DNA from: Psychrilyobacter piezotolerans
GTDB lineage: Bacteria; Fusobacteriota; Fusobacteriia; Fusobacteriales; Fusobacteriaceae
Direction of reading: 5' to 3'
NCBI RefSeq assembly: GCF_003391055.1
Contig: NZ_QUAJ01000010.1
Coordinates: forward strand, 1-64,000
Length of the DNA stretch: 64,000 bases
The notes beneath the pieces were generated by a model, which was not told the origin of the DNA, did no database searches, and saw nothing but the letters and a program-made list of their open reading frames with translations. Position numbers and translations under genes: made by a program. Shown in pieces: positions 26,167-34,972 of this stretch; within the stretch, counting starts at the first letter, position 1, and each line of letters begins with the position of its first letter.

Positions 26167-26721
26167 ATGAAAGAATTAAATATATTAATCGGACAAAATT
26201 TAAAGTCCATAAGAAAAAGCCAAAATTTAAGTTTGGATGAAGCTGCTGCTGCTACAGGAGTAAGTAAACCTATGTTGGGACAGATCGAGAGGGGAAAATC
26301 GAATCCTACAGTAACAACCCTTTGGAAGATTGCCACAGGTCTTAAAGTCCCTTTTTCAGAATTTATGAAGGAACCTGAATTGGATTATCAATTTGTCTCC
26401 CCTATAGATTTAGAGCCCGTAATGGAATGCGGTGAAAATATGAAAATTTACACAATGTTTCCCTATAACGATAATTTTGAAATACTGTATGTAGATTTAG
26501 AACCAGGATGCGTTCATCCTTCCCCAAAGCATCCAAATGAAGTAGAAGAATATATATTTGTTATTGAAGGGATCCTCAGGGTGAAAATAGGCAGGGAATC
26601 TATGGTTTTAAAAAAAGGAGAAGCCTTAAGATTTAGAGCAAATGTAGATCATGAATATTCAAATTTAGAGAGTGTCAAATGCAGGTTCCAAAATATCAAT
26701 GTTTATCATAAAAAACTTTAA
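26167..26721 (+). CDS. XRE-family regulator with cupin domain
   Basis: 184 residues. The helix-turn-helix spans about residues 8-62 (SIRKSQNLSLDEAAAATGVS ... LGQIERGKSNPTVTTLWKIA). The cupin domain runs from about 105 to 180 with HPSPKHPNEVEEYIFVIEG as its core. Related proteins regulate neighbouring transporters or membrane proteins. It is divergent from yczE copy 1 with an operator-like palindrome between them. Copy 2 has a related upstream region, which argues that both copies belong to its regulon. Confidence 0.85.
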   Translation: MKELNILIGQNLKSIRKSQNLSLDEAAAATGVSKPMLGQIERGKSNPTVTTLWKIATGLKVPFSEFMKEPELDYQFVSPIDLEPVMECGENMKIYTMFPYNDNFEILYVDLEPGCVHPSPKHPNEVEEYIFVIEGILRVKIGRESMVLKKGEALRFRANVDHEYSNLESVKCRFQNINVYHKKL

Positions 26722-26834
26722 TTACTTAGAAAGGATTTTTCTATGATGAAATCCCTTATTTGAGGTTAAGTGGCTGAATTTTTCTATTGAAAAAATTAAC
26801 TAACTTATGATTTATATCTATGATACAGTACTTT

Positions 26835-26863
26835 AAAAGGGTGAGCATCCCCCCTTTTTTTTA
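26835..26863 (+). terminator. Terminator after XRE-cupin gene
   Basis: AAAAGGG/CCCCTTTT hairpin with T-run, about 115 bp after the stop codon. Confidence 0.6.
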
Positions 26864-26893
26864 TAATTTTTTTGATTTAGATCTTTTTAAAAG

Positions 26894-26935
26894 CTATACT
26901 TAAATTGGCAGGGAAGGAGGTTATTTTATGATTTC
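26894..26935 (+). repeat. Relic leader repeat downstream of yczE copy 2
   Basis: Begins CTATACTTAAATTGGCAGG and runs into AAGGAGG plus an ATG with only a four-codon frame. It is ~85% identical to 27746-27782 on the other side of yczE copy 2, and resembles the start of the XRE-cupin gene. It looks like the dead 5' end of a lost regulator copy. Confidence 0.45.
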
Positions 26936-27005
26936 AAGCTAATTTATAAAATTAAATTTTTATTGTTTCTATCCCTGCCCGGTCATAAACCTTATGTTTT
27001 TTTAT

Positions 27006-27662
27006 TTATCTCTTAACTATGTATCTTTTTAATGAAATAACTTCACTTTTTATATCCCGATGGACTACAGATTTCACATCAAATTTAAAGAGTTTAAAAA
27101 CTCCCTGGATAAAACTTCCTGTGAAAAGAGCGGTGATAACCGTTCCCACTCCTGCATATCCTCCCAGAAGGTATCCTGTACCTAAAACAGTGATCTCAAT
27201 AATATTTCTAACTGCTCTTACTGAAAACTTTGTTTTTTTAGTGAGAGCAACCATAAGAGCGTCTCTAGGACCGCATCCAAGGCCGGTAGACATATAGAAA
27301 TAACATCCTAGACTGAGTACAAATAATCCCAAGAACATCATAAAAATTCCCATGGTTATACCTGTGCCTAGAGGAATTATGTTTAGGGAGAGAATTAAAT
27401 CCATAAAGATCCCTCCTAAAATAATGTTTAATATACTTCCGCTTCCTATTCGCTCTCCCAGAAAAAAATCCAGACTTATAACTATGAGTCCAACAAAAAT
27501 ACTGGCCTGACCTATTGTGATGTGAATGACCTTTGATACTCCTTGGTGCAATACATCCCATGGAGAAAATCCAAGATTAGATTTAATAATAATAATGACT
27601 CCTAAGGAACAAATAAACAAACCTAAAAATAATTTTAAATATCTTAGAATCTCTTTTTTCAT
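27006..27662 (-). CDS. YczE/YitT-type membrane protein, copy 2
   Basis: 218 residues, nearly the same as copy 1 throughout, including SNLGFSPWDVLHQGVS and STGLGCGPRDALMVALTKKT. The start has GGAGG. The duplicated segment includes the upstream operator-like region. No intact regulator lies beside this copy, only relic leader sequences on both sides (26894 and 27746), so it was probably duplicated together with a regulator that was later lost. Function unknown, as for copy 1. Confidence 0.85.
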   Translation of the reverse strand: MKKEILRYLKLFLGLFICSLGVIIIIKSNLGFSPWDVLHQGVSKVIHITIGQASIFVGLIVISLDFFLGERIGSGSILNIILGGIFMDLILSLNIIPLGTGITMGIFMMFLGLFVLSLGCYFYMSTGLGCGPRDALMVALTKKTKFSVRAVRNIIEITVLGTGYLLGGYAGVGTVITALFTGSFIQGVFKLFKFDVKSVVHRDIKSEVISLKRYIVKR

Positions 27663-27674
27663 GGTTTTCCTCCA

Positions 27675-27782
27675 TATTTCATTAAAATATATTTTGTGTT
27701 ATACATCATATTTCTAAGAAGTATATCATACAATTTTTTTTTATACTATATCTAATTTAGCAGGTAAGGAAGTTATTTTATA
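27675..27782. promoter_or_regulatory. Upstream region of yczE copy 2 with relic leader
   Basis: Aligns with the copy 1 operator region (TTTTGTGTTATACATCAT, then GTATATCATACAA), including shared spacing. 27746-27782 repeats the relic leader of 26894-26935. Here the former start codon reads ATA. Confidence 0.5.
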
Positions 27783-27909
27783 ACTAGAGAACAGGTTACT
27801 TTCATGTCATAATATCTTTGGGAAAAACACAATTACAATCGTATATTTATTGGATTTATAGTATGATTATCTTATTGAGATAACGCTTATTCAAAAGATA
27901 GAGGAGGGG

Positions 27910-28710
27910 ATGAAAATAAGATACAGTATAGGAGAAGTCAGTAAACTTTTTAATATACCCATAACCACATTGAGGCACTATCACAATAAAGGGATATTTA
28001 AAGCCGGGTATATAGACAAAGATACAGGATACCGATATTATTTTTCAGATCAATTTGAACTGTTAAATAATATTTTAAATTTAAGATACAGCAGGCTTTC
28101 CTTGGATAAGATAAAGGAACATACGGAAAATGGAGATATATCCCTCCTGAAAACAATTTTTTTAGATCAGAAAGAAGAGCTGGAGAAAACCATAAAGGAG
28201 CTGGAATGTGCGAAAAAAAGTGTGGAGGAGAGACTGGAGTATATGGAAAAAATAAAAAAAATTCCTGAGTTTGGAAGAGTATTGATTCAACATATGGATG
28301 AAAATAAGATCTTTACTGTGGATAAAGCATTTTATAAAGAGAGTGATTTGGAACTTTTAGTGAGAGAGTTAGGGGAAAAAACGGATTTTTCCCATTCATT
28401 GACCCTGGGAAATGTAGGGCTTTTGATGAAACAGGATTCTGAGTATAGAGAATATGCCGGTGTTTATCTAATCGATAAAGACTTTAAAGATCTTTTAAAT
28501 TTTTCTCTAAAGCCGGCAGGAGAATATTTAACGATATATTTTAAAGGAAAAAGAGAAAATTCACCTAAATATTATAAAATTCTGGAAAAATATATAAAAG
28601 ATAATGAGATAGAGACAGAGGGATTATTTTATGAGATGGCCCTGGTAATCACCTCCATATCATCTACCGAAAAACAATATATCAGAAGGATAGAAATAAA
28701 GAAAAAATAA
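27910..28710 (+). CDS. MerR-family regulator with GyrI-like effector domain
   Basis: 266 residues. An N-terminal MerR winged helix (YSIGEVSKLFNIPITTLRHY, then GYRYYFSDQFELLN) is followed by a coiled coil (about 85-120) and a C-terminal effector-binding domain of the GyrI/BmrR type. Such proteins bind hydrophobic ligands and activate transporter genes. The nearest gene downstream is a DUF554 protein 76 bp away on the same strand. AGGAGG precedes the ATG. A TTATCT/AGATAA inverted repeat lies about 35 bp upstream and may be an operator. Confidence 0.85.
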   Translation: MKIRYSIGEVSKLFNIPITTLRHYHNKGIFKAGYIDKDTGYRYYFSDQFELLNNILNLRYSRLSLDKIKEHTENGDISLLKTIFLDQKEELEKTIKELECAKKSVEERLEYMEKIKKIPEFGRVLIQHMDENKIFTVDKAFYKESDLELLVRELGEKTDFSHSLTLGNVGLLMKQDSEYREYAGVYLIDKDFKDLLNFSLKPAGEYLTIYFKGKRENSPKYYKILEKYIKDNEIETEGLFYEMALVITSISSTEKQYIRRIEIKKK

Positions 28711-28786
28711 TTTAGTATAGACTCTCTACCAGGTGAAGACTGTATACTTCAAATTGTATAAAGAATCTAAATGGGAGGGATGAAAA

Positions 28787-29464
28787 ATGCTGGGAACCAT
28801 AGTAAATACAGCGACCATAGTAGCAGGAGCAGCCGTAGGAAGTTTTCTTAATAAGGGCATTGAAGAACGGTATAAAGAAAGGACTATACAGGGAATGGGC
28901 TTTGTCGCCATGGCCATAGGGATATCCAATATATCCAAGGGGATGACCCTTATAGATAATCCGCTGATATTTATATTAAGTATAGGGATAGGAGCCGTTT
29001 TAGGAGAATGGATCAATTTGGATAAAAAGATAGATCTCATAAGCAAAAAATATGAGGGTAGCAAGAATCCTGTGCAGGGGATAGTTATCGGAGTTGTATT
29101 GTTTTGTGTAGGAGCTCTATCCATAGTAGGGCCTATAGAAAGCGCCATCAGGGGAGATAATACCATGCTTTATGCCAATGCTGTATTGGACGGGATAACC
29201 TCTGTAATTCTTTCAATTAATTATGGGATATCCATAGCATTGGTAGGGCTTATACTTTTTCTCTGGCAGGGAAGTATATACCTTGGAGCCAGTGCAATGC
29301 AGGACCTGGTTACTCCGGAGCTCTTGAATCAACTGACTATACTGGGAGGGATCTTTATCTTGGCAACGGGAATAAATATTCTGGGAATAACTAAAATAAA
29401 GATTTTGAATTTTCTGCCAGCTCTTTTAATTCCCTTTACAGCAAAATTTTTTGGAATTATTTAG
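28787..29464 (+). CDS. DUF554-family membrane protein
   Basis: 225 residues, six or seven hydrophobic segments, no signal peptide. MLGTIVNTATIVAGAAVGSF at the start and GVVLFCVGALSIVGPIESAI in the middle are the conserved DUF554 (YqgA/YdfK-like) motifs. These are inner-membrane proteins with no assigned substrate. It may be co-transcribed with the MerR gene and could be its target. GGGAGG precedes the ATG. Confidence 0.85.
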   Translation: MLGTIVNTATIVAGAAVGSFLNKGIEERYKERTIQGMGFVAMAIGISNISKGMTLIDNPLIFILSIGIGAVLGEWINLDKKIDLISKKYEGSKNPVQGIVIGVVLFCVGALSIVGPIESAIRGDNTMLYANAVLDGITSVILSINYGISIALVGLILFLWQGSIYLGASAMQDLVTPELLNQLTILGGIFILATGINILGITKIKILNFLPALLIPFTAKFFGII

Positions 29465-29506
29465 GGTGAAAATAAAGATTCCGGTGCAATAATTTTGATA
29501 TAATAA

Positions 29507-29546
29507 GAAAAAGGCAGGTCGATGGATTAGATCGAAATGCCCTTTT
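29507..29546 (+). terminator. Terminator after DUF554 gene
   Basis: AAAAGGCA/TGCCCTTTT outer stem with an inner GTCGAT/ATCGA pairing; short T-run. Confidence 0.6.
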
Positions 29547-29661
29547 AGAATGTAAATTTATAAATGAATTATTTGGAATTGCAGATTAAATAAAAAATCT
29601 TATGGAGATTTTAAATTTTTTCATAATTGTTGCAACAGAACCATTTTATAATTATATTGCT

Positions 29662-30207
29662 TCATTTACAATTAAATTTACGTTCATAAATAACTACATT
29701 GTCTAAAGTAGTTGGAGAAAAACCGCATTTCTCCAACACTTTAATAGAGCCTACGTTATTAATTGTAACACCTCCAGAAATTGATTTGATATTTCCTTCT
29801 CTTTCACACCATTGGGCTAAACCTTTCACTAATTCAGTTCCCAAACCTTTACCCCATATAGTTTCTGATAGAAGGTATCCAAATCGCAAATCATAATAAT
29901 TATCTTGCGAACCTGACTTATAGAGGAATATAAATCCTACTAGTTCATTGGTTTTAATAAGTTCAACAGTTAAAAAACAACTTTCTTCTAATCTTTCTTT
30001 TATCCATACCTGTGCGTCTTCTACGTTATTAATTTTCTGCCATCCATCAGGTAAAAATTTTGTAACCTGAGGAGTTAATATGCTTAAAACCTTTTCGGTA
30101 AAATATTGTTCAGTTGTTAAATCCTCATTCTGATGAATCCAACTTTTTACTGAGAGTTGTCTTGTTTTAAAATTACACCTTTGCTCTATAGATTTAAAGT
30201 CTTTCAT
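29662..30207 (-). CDS. GNAT acetyltransferase (RimJ/RimL-like)
   Basis: 181 residues. The acetyl-CoA-binding loop region reads FGYLLSETIWGKGLGTELVK, followed by a C-terminal segment NNVGSIKVLEKCGF typical of ribosomal-protein or antibiotic N-acetyltransferases. It would transfer acetyl groups to an unknown amine. AGGAGGAG precedes the ATG. It is followed upstream by the MerR/MATE pair on the same strand with 126 bp between, so it might be a separate unit. Confidence 0.85.
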   Translation of the reverse strand: MKDFKSIEQRCNFKTRQLSVKSWIHQNEDLTTEQYFTEKVLSILTPQVTKFLPDGWQKINNVEDAQVWIKERLEESCFLTVELIKTNELVGFIFLYKSGSQDNYYDLRFGYLLSETIWGKGLGTELVKGLAQWCEREGNIKSISGGVTINNVGSIKVLEKCGFSPTTLDNVVIYERKFNCK

Positions 30208-30333
30208 ATCTCCTCCTATTGATGCGCTATAAGTATATATACAAAATTAACGCCATTTTATTAGTTATATGTGATAAATAAGTTCAAGTCGTAATTTATT
30301 ATACTAGGTATAGTATCGATGATCTCTCTAGGC

Positions 30334-31125
30334 CTACACAATCGGCACCTGAATTGAAAGCATTCTTCTTGAATCAGCAAAATTTAAATTCAAATTATCT
30401 TTATTTAGAAATAGAATTTTTTCATCTCTTGTCTCAAATGAATTCTCGAAAAGAAACCTTTTTAGTTTGTCGGCTATGGCTTTCCAATTCTCTGAGTTAT
30501 TATTTTCAAAAGTAATATCAAAACATGCAAACTTGCCTTTTGGAATTAGCATAAACTCCTTATTTCTATCCTCCTTAACCTCAATGCATTCTATAAAATC
30601 AACATTACTTTCATTCAGAAATACGTTTGCATCAGTTATATTAATAAACCAATCTTCTAAACTCACGGTATTCGTTTGAAAAAAATCTTCATTCTCTTTA
30701 TAAAAGCCATCCAGGTGTTCATTCTGTAATTTAATTTTGTAAAGGTATCTATTTGGAAATTTCAGAATCTGATAATTAATAGACTCACTTTTTGAACTAT
30801 TATATTGTAAAATTTCTTCAATTTTTTTCACATTATTTTTATAGAACTTAATCAAATCATTAAGTTCTCTCTTCTTTTGGACTAATATTTCAAATGAATC
30901 ATCGGATTTATCATGTAATATTCGACCTATAGTATCAATATCTAAATTAATGGTCCTGAGAAAACTAATCTGACTGAGCAGTTTTAATTCTTTAATTCCA
31001 TACCCTCTGTAGTTATTATCATCAATTGGAGGTTTTATTAAACCTACTTGTTCATAATATCTGATGGTTGATCGACTCATTCCTAAAATCTTAGATACTT
31101 CATTCTTCTTCAGCGTGTCACTCAT
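30334..31125 (-). CDS. MerR-family regulator paired with MATE pump
   Basis: 263 residues. The MerR helix-turn-helix is KNEVSKILGMSRSTIRYYEQ then GLIKPPIDDNNYRGYGI. A coiled coil at about 80-115 leads to a C-terminal ligand-binding region. It lies 29 bp after the MATE gene on the same strand, and the promoter in front of the MATE gene has the 19-bp spacer and central palindrome expected of a MerR-type target. So it likely senses a compound exported by that pump and activates the operon, including itself. Confidence 0.85.
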   Translation of the reverse strand: MSDTLKKNEVSKILGMSRSTIRYYEQVGLIKPPIDDNNYRGYGIKELKLLSQISFLRTINLDIDTIGRILHDKSDDSFEILVQKKRELNDLIKFYKNNVKKIEEILQYNSSKSESINYQILKFPNRYLYKIKLQNEHLDGFYKENEDFFQTNTVSLEDWFINITDANVFLNESNVDFIECIEVKEDRNKEFMLIPKGKFACFDITFENNNSENWKAIADKLKRFLFENSFETRDEKILFLNKDNLNLNFADSRRMLSIQVPIV

Positions 31126-31154
31126 GCTTTCCCCCTCAAGTCTTTCGAAAACTA

Positions 31155-32480
31155 TTATTCAACAATTTGTATTTTTTCAATTGCAAGTGGCTTAAGATAT
31201 TTGTATGATGCTAGTATCATGATACATTCAGCAGACAATGTACCAATCATTAATCCCGATTGACCAAACATATAGATGCTTAAATAAGTCAGCACTGGTA
31301 GTAAAAATATGGTTCTTGATACTGAAAATATAATAGATTCTAATGGTCTATTAATCGCAGTAAAAAACATAATTGCAGCATTAGGAAGGTTTTCAAATAG
31401 TGTTGCTAAACCATATGTCAAGTAGATATAAAAGCCAATCTTTACTGTTTCGGGATCGCTCAAGAAGAACCCTAAAAGAACCTTCATAAAAGGAAGGGCT
31501 GCTAGAAATACAGCAAGTGCAATGAAATTACTTTGCTTTACAGAGTATTTTAGAAGTGGTTTAAGTCTTTCAAACTTCTTCGCACCCATCATTTTTGAAA
31601 AGATTGGTTGCAAACCTTGAGCGATTCCATAAAATATGCTGGATATAAAAATTATGATAAACATAGAAACGACAGAATATGCTTCCATATGTTTTGGCGT
31701 TAAAAAAGCAATAATTGCTATATTAATTATATATCTTTTAAACCCTTCACTAAACATACCAATAAAATCGCTTGACCCATTGTAAAGGATTCTTAAGAGA
31801 ACTTCAATATTTATTCTAGGAGTGACAAATTTTATTGTTTTGCATTTAAAAGCAAAATAGTAACTAGAGATAATTAGATGCACTATGTTACTTAGAGTTG
31901 TCGCTATTACTAAACCAAAAATTCCCCAATTTAGAAATGCTACAAAAACTAAATTAAGCATCAAGTTAAGTACAGTTGAAAACACATTAACTTTCATAAT
32001 AAAGCTCGGACTTCCGTCATTCATAATTAATACATCCAGAGCAGCAGCTAAAACCATTGCCATAAATCCCCAACTAACATAGAACAAATATTTGGTAGTA
32101 ATCTCTAAAATTTCTCCTCTTGCTCCAACAAAATATGAAATACTCTCTGAAAATAACATCACAACTATCGTTATGAATCCCATGGTCCCTGCCAATACAA
32201 AAAGTGTCATACTAGATGCTTGATTGGCTTTATCTACATCTTTTCGTCCCAATAGAAATCCTGCATACGAACCCAAGCCACTCATAAACAATGTTGATAT
32301 GGCATATATCATCAATTGCATTGGTCCAATTAGATTAATGGCCACCAAAGTGTTTACACCTATAAACATAGTACCAATAATTTTATCTGCGGCCATCATT
32401 AACCCCATAACAACATTTTGAAATATAAGTCTTAATGAATACTCCTTAAAATAACTCTTATCTGATTTGAAATCGATCAT
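31155..32480 (-). CDS. MATE-family efflux protein
   Basis: 441 residues, about twelve membrane helices in two related halves. The early GTMFIGVNTLVAINLIGPMQ and later AQGLQPIFSKMMGAKKFERL are MATE signatures. It would export drugs or cations by Na+ or H+ antiport through the inner membrane. AAGGAGG precedes the ATG. It is first gene of an operon with MerR 30334. Not a close copy of the second MATE at 32721. Confidence 0.9.
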   Translation of the reverse strand: MIDFKSDKSYFKEYSLRLIFQNVVMGLMMAADKIIGTMFIGVNTLVAINLIGPMQLMIYAISTLFMSGLGSYAGFLLGRKDVDKANQASSMTLFVLAGTMGFITIVVMLFSESISYFVGARGEILEITTKYLFYVSWGFMAMVLAAALDVLIMNDGSPSFIMKVNVFSTVLNLMLNLVFVAFLNWGIFGLVIATTLSNIVHLIISSYYFAFKCKTIKFVTPRINIEVLLRILYNGSSDFIGMFSEGFKRYIINIAIIAFLTPKHMEAYSVVSMFIIIFISSIFYGIAQGLQPIFSKMMGAKKFERLKPLLKYSVKQSNFIALAVFLAALPFMKVLLGFFLSDPETVKIGFYIYLTYGLATLFENLPNAAIMFFTAINRPLESIIFSVSRTIFLLPVLTYLSIYMFGQSGLMIGTLSAECIMILASYKYLKPLAIEKIQIVE

Positions 32481-32534
32481 TTTTTTCCTCCTTTTAATAA
32501 CTCCAATGAGTTATCATACCTTGTTTATAAATCA

Positions 32535-32565
32535 ATAGTAAACTATGAAGCAGCTTCATAGTCAA
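32535..32565 (-). promoter_or_regulatory. MerR-type promoter with 19-bp spacer for the MATE-MerR operon
   Basis: On the minus strand, TTGACT (-35, 32560-32565) and TACTAT (-10, 32535-32540) are 19 bp apart. A palindrome with arms ACTATGAAG and CTTCATAGT (32543-32563) fills the spacer. Long spacers centred on a dyad are the hallmark of MerR-activated promoters. Confidence 0.75.
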
Positions 32566-32644
32566 GGCACTTTTTTTATTAGTAATAATTATCGGAGAGA
32601 TAGACATTACACTTAGACCTTGGTTATAATGTAACTTTGTAAAA

Positions 32645-32680
32645 AAAAATCAAAAAGGACACTCAATTAGAAGTGTCCAG
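32645..32680 (-). terminator. Terminator after second MATE gene
   Basis: GGACACT/AGTGTCC hairpin followed on the minus strand by a long T-rich run. Confidence 0.8.
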
Positions 32681-32720
32681 TTTTATGGTTATAATTTACG
32701 AAAGCAGCCTTTTTAAATCA

Positions 32721-34073
32721 CTAATTTATTGGAGCTAGTCTCATCCTGTCTTCTATTACTCTAAAAGATCTCATCATCATAGATATACTTATAATCAGGC
32801 AGGTAACTTCTGCCATGGGGATAGCCATCCATATTCCCCGGGGTCCAAAAATAGATGGGAGGGTAAAAAGGAATATTGCTACAAAAATAAGGGATCTGAG
32901 ACATGCTATACTGGCAGATTCCAGGGGTTTTTCTATGGCCGTATGGAATGAACTGGATATTATATTTATAAAAGAAAATATATAAGCAAATACAAAGTAT
33001 GCTATGGCTTCATTGGTTAGAAGGGTCAGTTGGGTATTTCCATTGGTAAAGATATTTACTATGGGAGCACTGTAAAATTTCATCAGGATAAAAAATACAA
33101 TACCTATACTTCCTCCGGTTGTGAGAGCAATTTTTAATACATCATAAATTTTTTCTATTCTTTTTGCTCCTAAATTATATGAAATTATAGGCTGTAATGC
33201 CTGAGCCAACCCGTAGAGGGAGATGTTTACAATGGTATTCACATAAAATACTATTGTAAGAGCTGAAACTCCTAATTCTCCCAATTCTCTCATGATTATT
33301 CTGTTAAATAGAAAAGCCGCTACCGACGTAGACACCACTGTCAGCATCTCGGAACTCCCGTTATAGAGGATGTTTTTTAAAAGTTTAAAGTCACCTCGAA
33401 ATTTAGAAAACTGTATCTGAGATCTTCCCTTAAAAAAATAACCAAAGAGTGCCAGCCCGCCCAGAAGGTTAGCTATTGCTGTGGCATAGGCTGCTCCAGA
33501 CATTCCCCAGCCGAATCTTACAATAAACAGGTAGTCCAAGACTACATTACTGAGGCAGCAAACAAAACCACTTAAAAACACAGAGTTGGGTTTTTCCCCG
33601 ACCCTGGCAAATGTTTCGGTATATATTGGAAGATTCCAAACCGTGCACAATAACAGTAAAGGCTTCATATAAGCCTTTACCAGAGGCAATAATCCCCTGT
33701 CTGCTCCTAAAAACAATATTATTTTATCCAAAATAAACAAACTGCCTATGGATATTACTCCCACTATTACTAAATACGATACCAGAGTAAAGGTTGCTAT
33801 CTCCCCTGCTCTTTGTTTTTGGTTTTTTCCCAAAGAGATGGAGGCCAACACAGCACCTCCGGCTGAGATCATCATGACTATACTCATAATGGTACTCATA
33901 TACGGCATGGCTAAGTTAACCGATGCAAGACCTCTGGGCCCCACGATCTTCCCTATAAACATCCCATCTATCATTATCTGCATGGACACAATTAATAATC
34001 CTACTATACTGGGAATTGCAAACTTAAAAAATACTTTTTTTACACATCCGTTTTCTAAACTTAAATTTTTCAT
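32721..34073 (-). CDS. MATE-family efflux protein
   Basis: About 450 residues and twelve membrane helices. IMIDGMFIGKIVGPRGLASV and AQALQPIISYNLGAKRIEKI are the two half-family motifs. The ATG at 34073 is used because AAGGAGG lies right before it; the frame extends nine codons further without a site. It is divergent from the MerR gene at 34151 across a perfect palindrome. It probably exports cationic or aromatic compounds, with expression set by that MerR protein. Confidence 0.9.
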   Translation of the reverse strand: MKNLSLENGCVKKVFFKFAIPSIVGLLIVSMQIMIDGMFIGKIVGPRGLASVNLAMPYMSTIMSIVMMISAGGAVLASISLGKNQKQRAGEIATFTLVSYLVIVGVISIGSLFILDKIILFLGADRGLLPLVKAYMKPLLLLCTVWNLPIYTETFARVGEKPNSVFLSGFVCCLSNVVLDYLFIVRFGWGMSGAAYATAIANLLGGLALFGYFFKGRSQIQFSKFRGDFKLLKNILYNGSSEMLTVVSTSVAAFLFNRIIMRELGELGVSALTIVFYVNTIVNISLYGLAQALQPIISYNLGAKRIEKIYDVLKIALTTGGSIGIVFFILMKFYSAPIVNIFTNGNTQLTLLTNEAIAYFVFAYIFSFINIISSSFHTAIEKPLESASIACLRSLIFVAIFLFTLPSIFGPRGIWMAIPMAEVTCLIISISMMMRSFRVIEDRMRLAPIN

Positions 34074-34098
34074 GAGTAACCTCCTTGTTTCTATATAC

Positions 34099-34130
34099 AT
34101 TATAAACTATATAGTATACTATATAGTCAA
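34099..34130 (-). promoter_or_regulatory. MerR-type promoter with 20-bp spacer for MATE gene
   Basis: On the minus strand, TTGACT (34125-34130) and TATAAT (34099-34104) are 20 bp apart. A perfect 22-bp palindrome (34106-34127, arms ACTATATAGTA and TACTATATAGT) lies over the spacer. TATACT on the plus strand inside it may drive the divergent MerR gene. Confidence 0.8.
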
Positions 34131-34150
34131 GAGTATTTTTAGGAGGTTCT

Positions 34151-34972
34151 ATGAAAAAAAAATATAAGATCAATGAAATAGCCGGTTTTTTTAAGATTTC
34201 CCGGCAGACCCTTATCTATTACGATGAGATTGGGTTATTTAAACCAAAATTTGTGGATACCGAGACCTCCTACAGGTACTACGGAGAGGATCAATTTTCT
34301 AACCTGAGATTTATCCTCATACTCAAGGAGGCCGGGTTTTCATTGAAGGAGATAAGGGAGTATACTAAAAGCCGTTCCCCTGAGGAGAGTTTGGAGTATT
34401 TAGAGGAGAAGAAAAGATTGGTGGATCTAAAGATAAAAAAGATGATTGAATCGAAGCTTATCATAGATAAAAAAATATCCGAGATAAAAAACATGATGAA
34501 AAAGGATGACATCGAGCCACAGATCATATACCTTGAATCTATGGAAGCCGTTGCTATCCAAATAGAAAAACCCTGTGATTATTTAAAGTATGATAAAACA
34601 TTTTCTGATTTAATGGAGATAAGGGAGGAACTGGATATTAAAGGAGATGATTATTTTGTGAGGATATCAAAGGAGGATATCATTCTGGGAAACACAATGG
34701 AAGTAAAGACTATTGGTTTTTTTACTCCTACTTCCTGTAACCATAAAAACAGCCTAAAAATAGAAGGAGGATGGTTTGCCTCTATAATACATAAGGATAC
34801 ATGGGATACCATAGAAGAAAGTTACAAAAAGCTTCTGAAATATATAAAAGACAATGGATACGAGGTTATTGGAGATTCAATGGAATTTTTCAATGAGGTT
34901 ATAGTTCATTTAGGGAAGGGAGAGGGGTCGACTATCCAGATAACTTTTCCTGTCAAATACCGCGGGAGATAA
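34151..34972 (+). CDS. MerR-family regulator divergent from MATE pump
   Basis: 273 residues. The helix-turn-helix is YKINEIAGFFKISRQTLIYY and TSYRYYGEDQFSNLRFI. A coiled coil at about 78-115 and a GyrI-like effector domain (residues 120-273, ending IQITFPVKYRGR) follow. It likely binds the substrate of the neighbouring MATE pump and activates that promoter by twisting the long-spacer DNA. TTAGGAGG precedes the ATG. Confidence 0.85.
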   Translation: MKKKYKINEIAGFFKISRQTLIYYDEIGLFKPKFVDTETSYRYYGEDQFSNLRFILILKEAGFSLKEIREYTKSRSPEESLEYLEEKKRLVDLKIKKMIESKLIIDKKISEIKNMMKKDDIEPQIIYLESMEAVAIQIEKPCDYLKYDKTFSDLMEIREELDIKGDDYFVRISKEDIILGNTMEVKTIGFFTPTSCNHKNSLKIEGGWFASIIHKDTWDTIEESYKKLLKYIKDNGYEVIGDSMEFFNEVIVHLGKGEGSTIQITFPVKYRGR

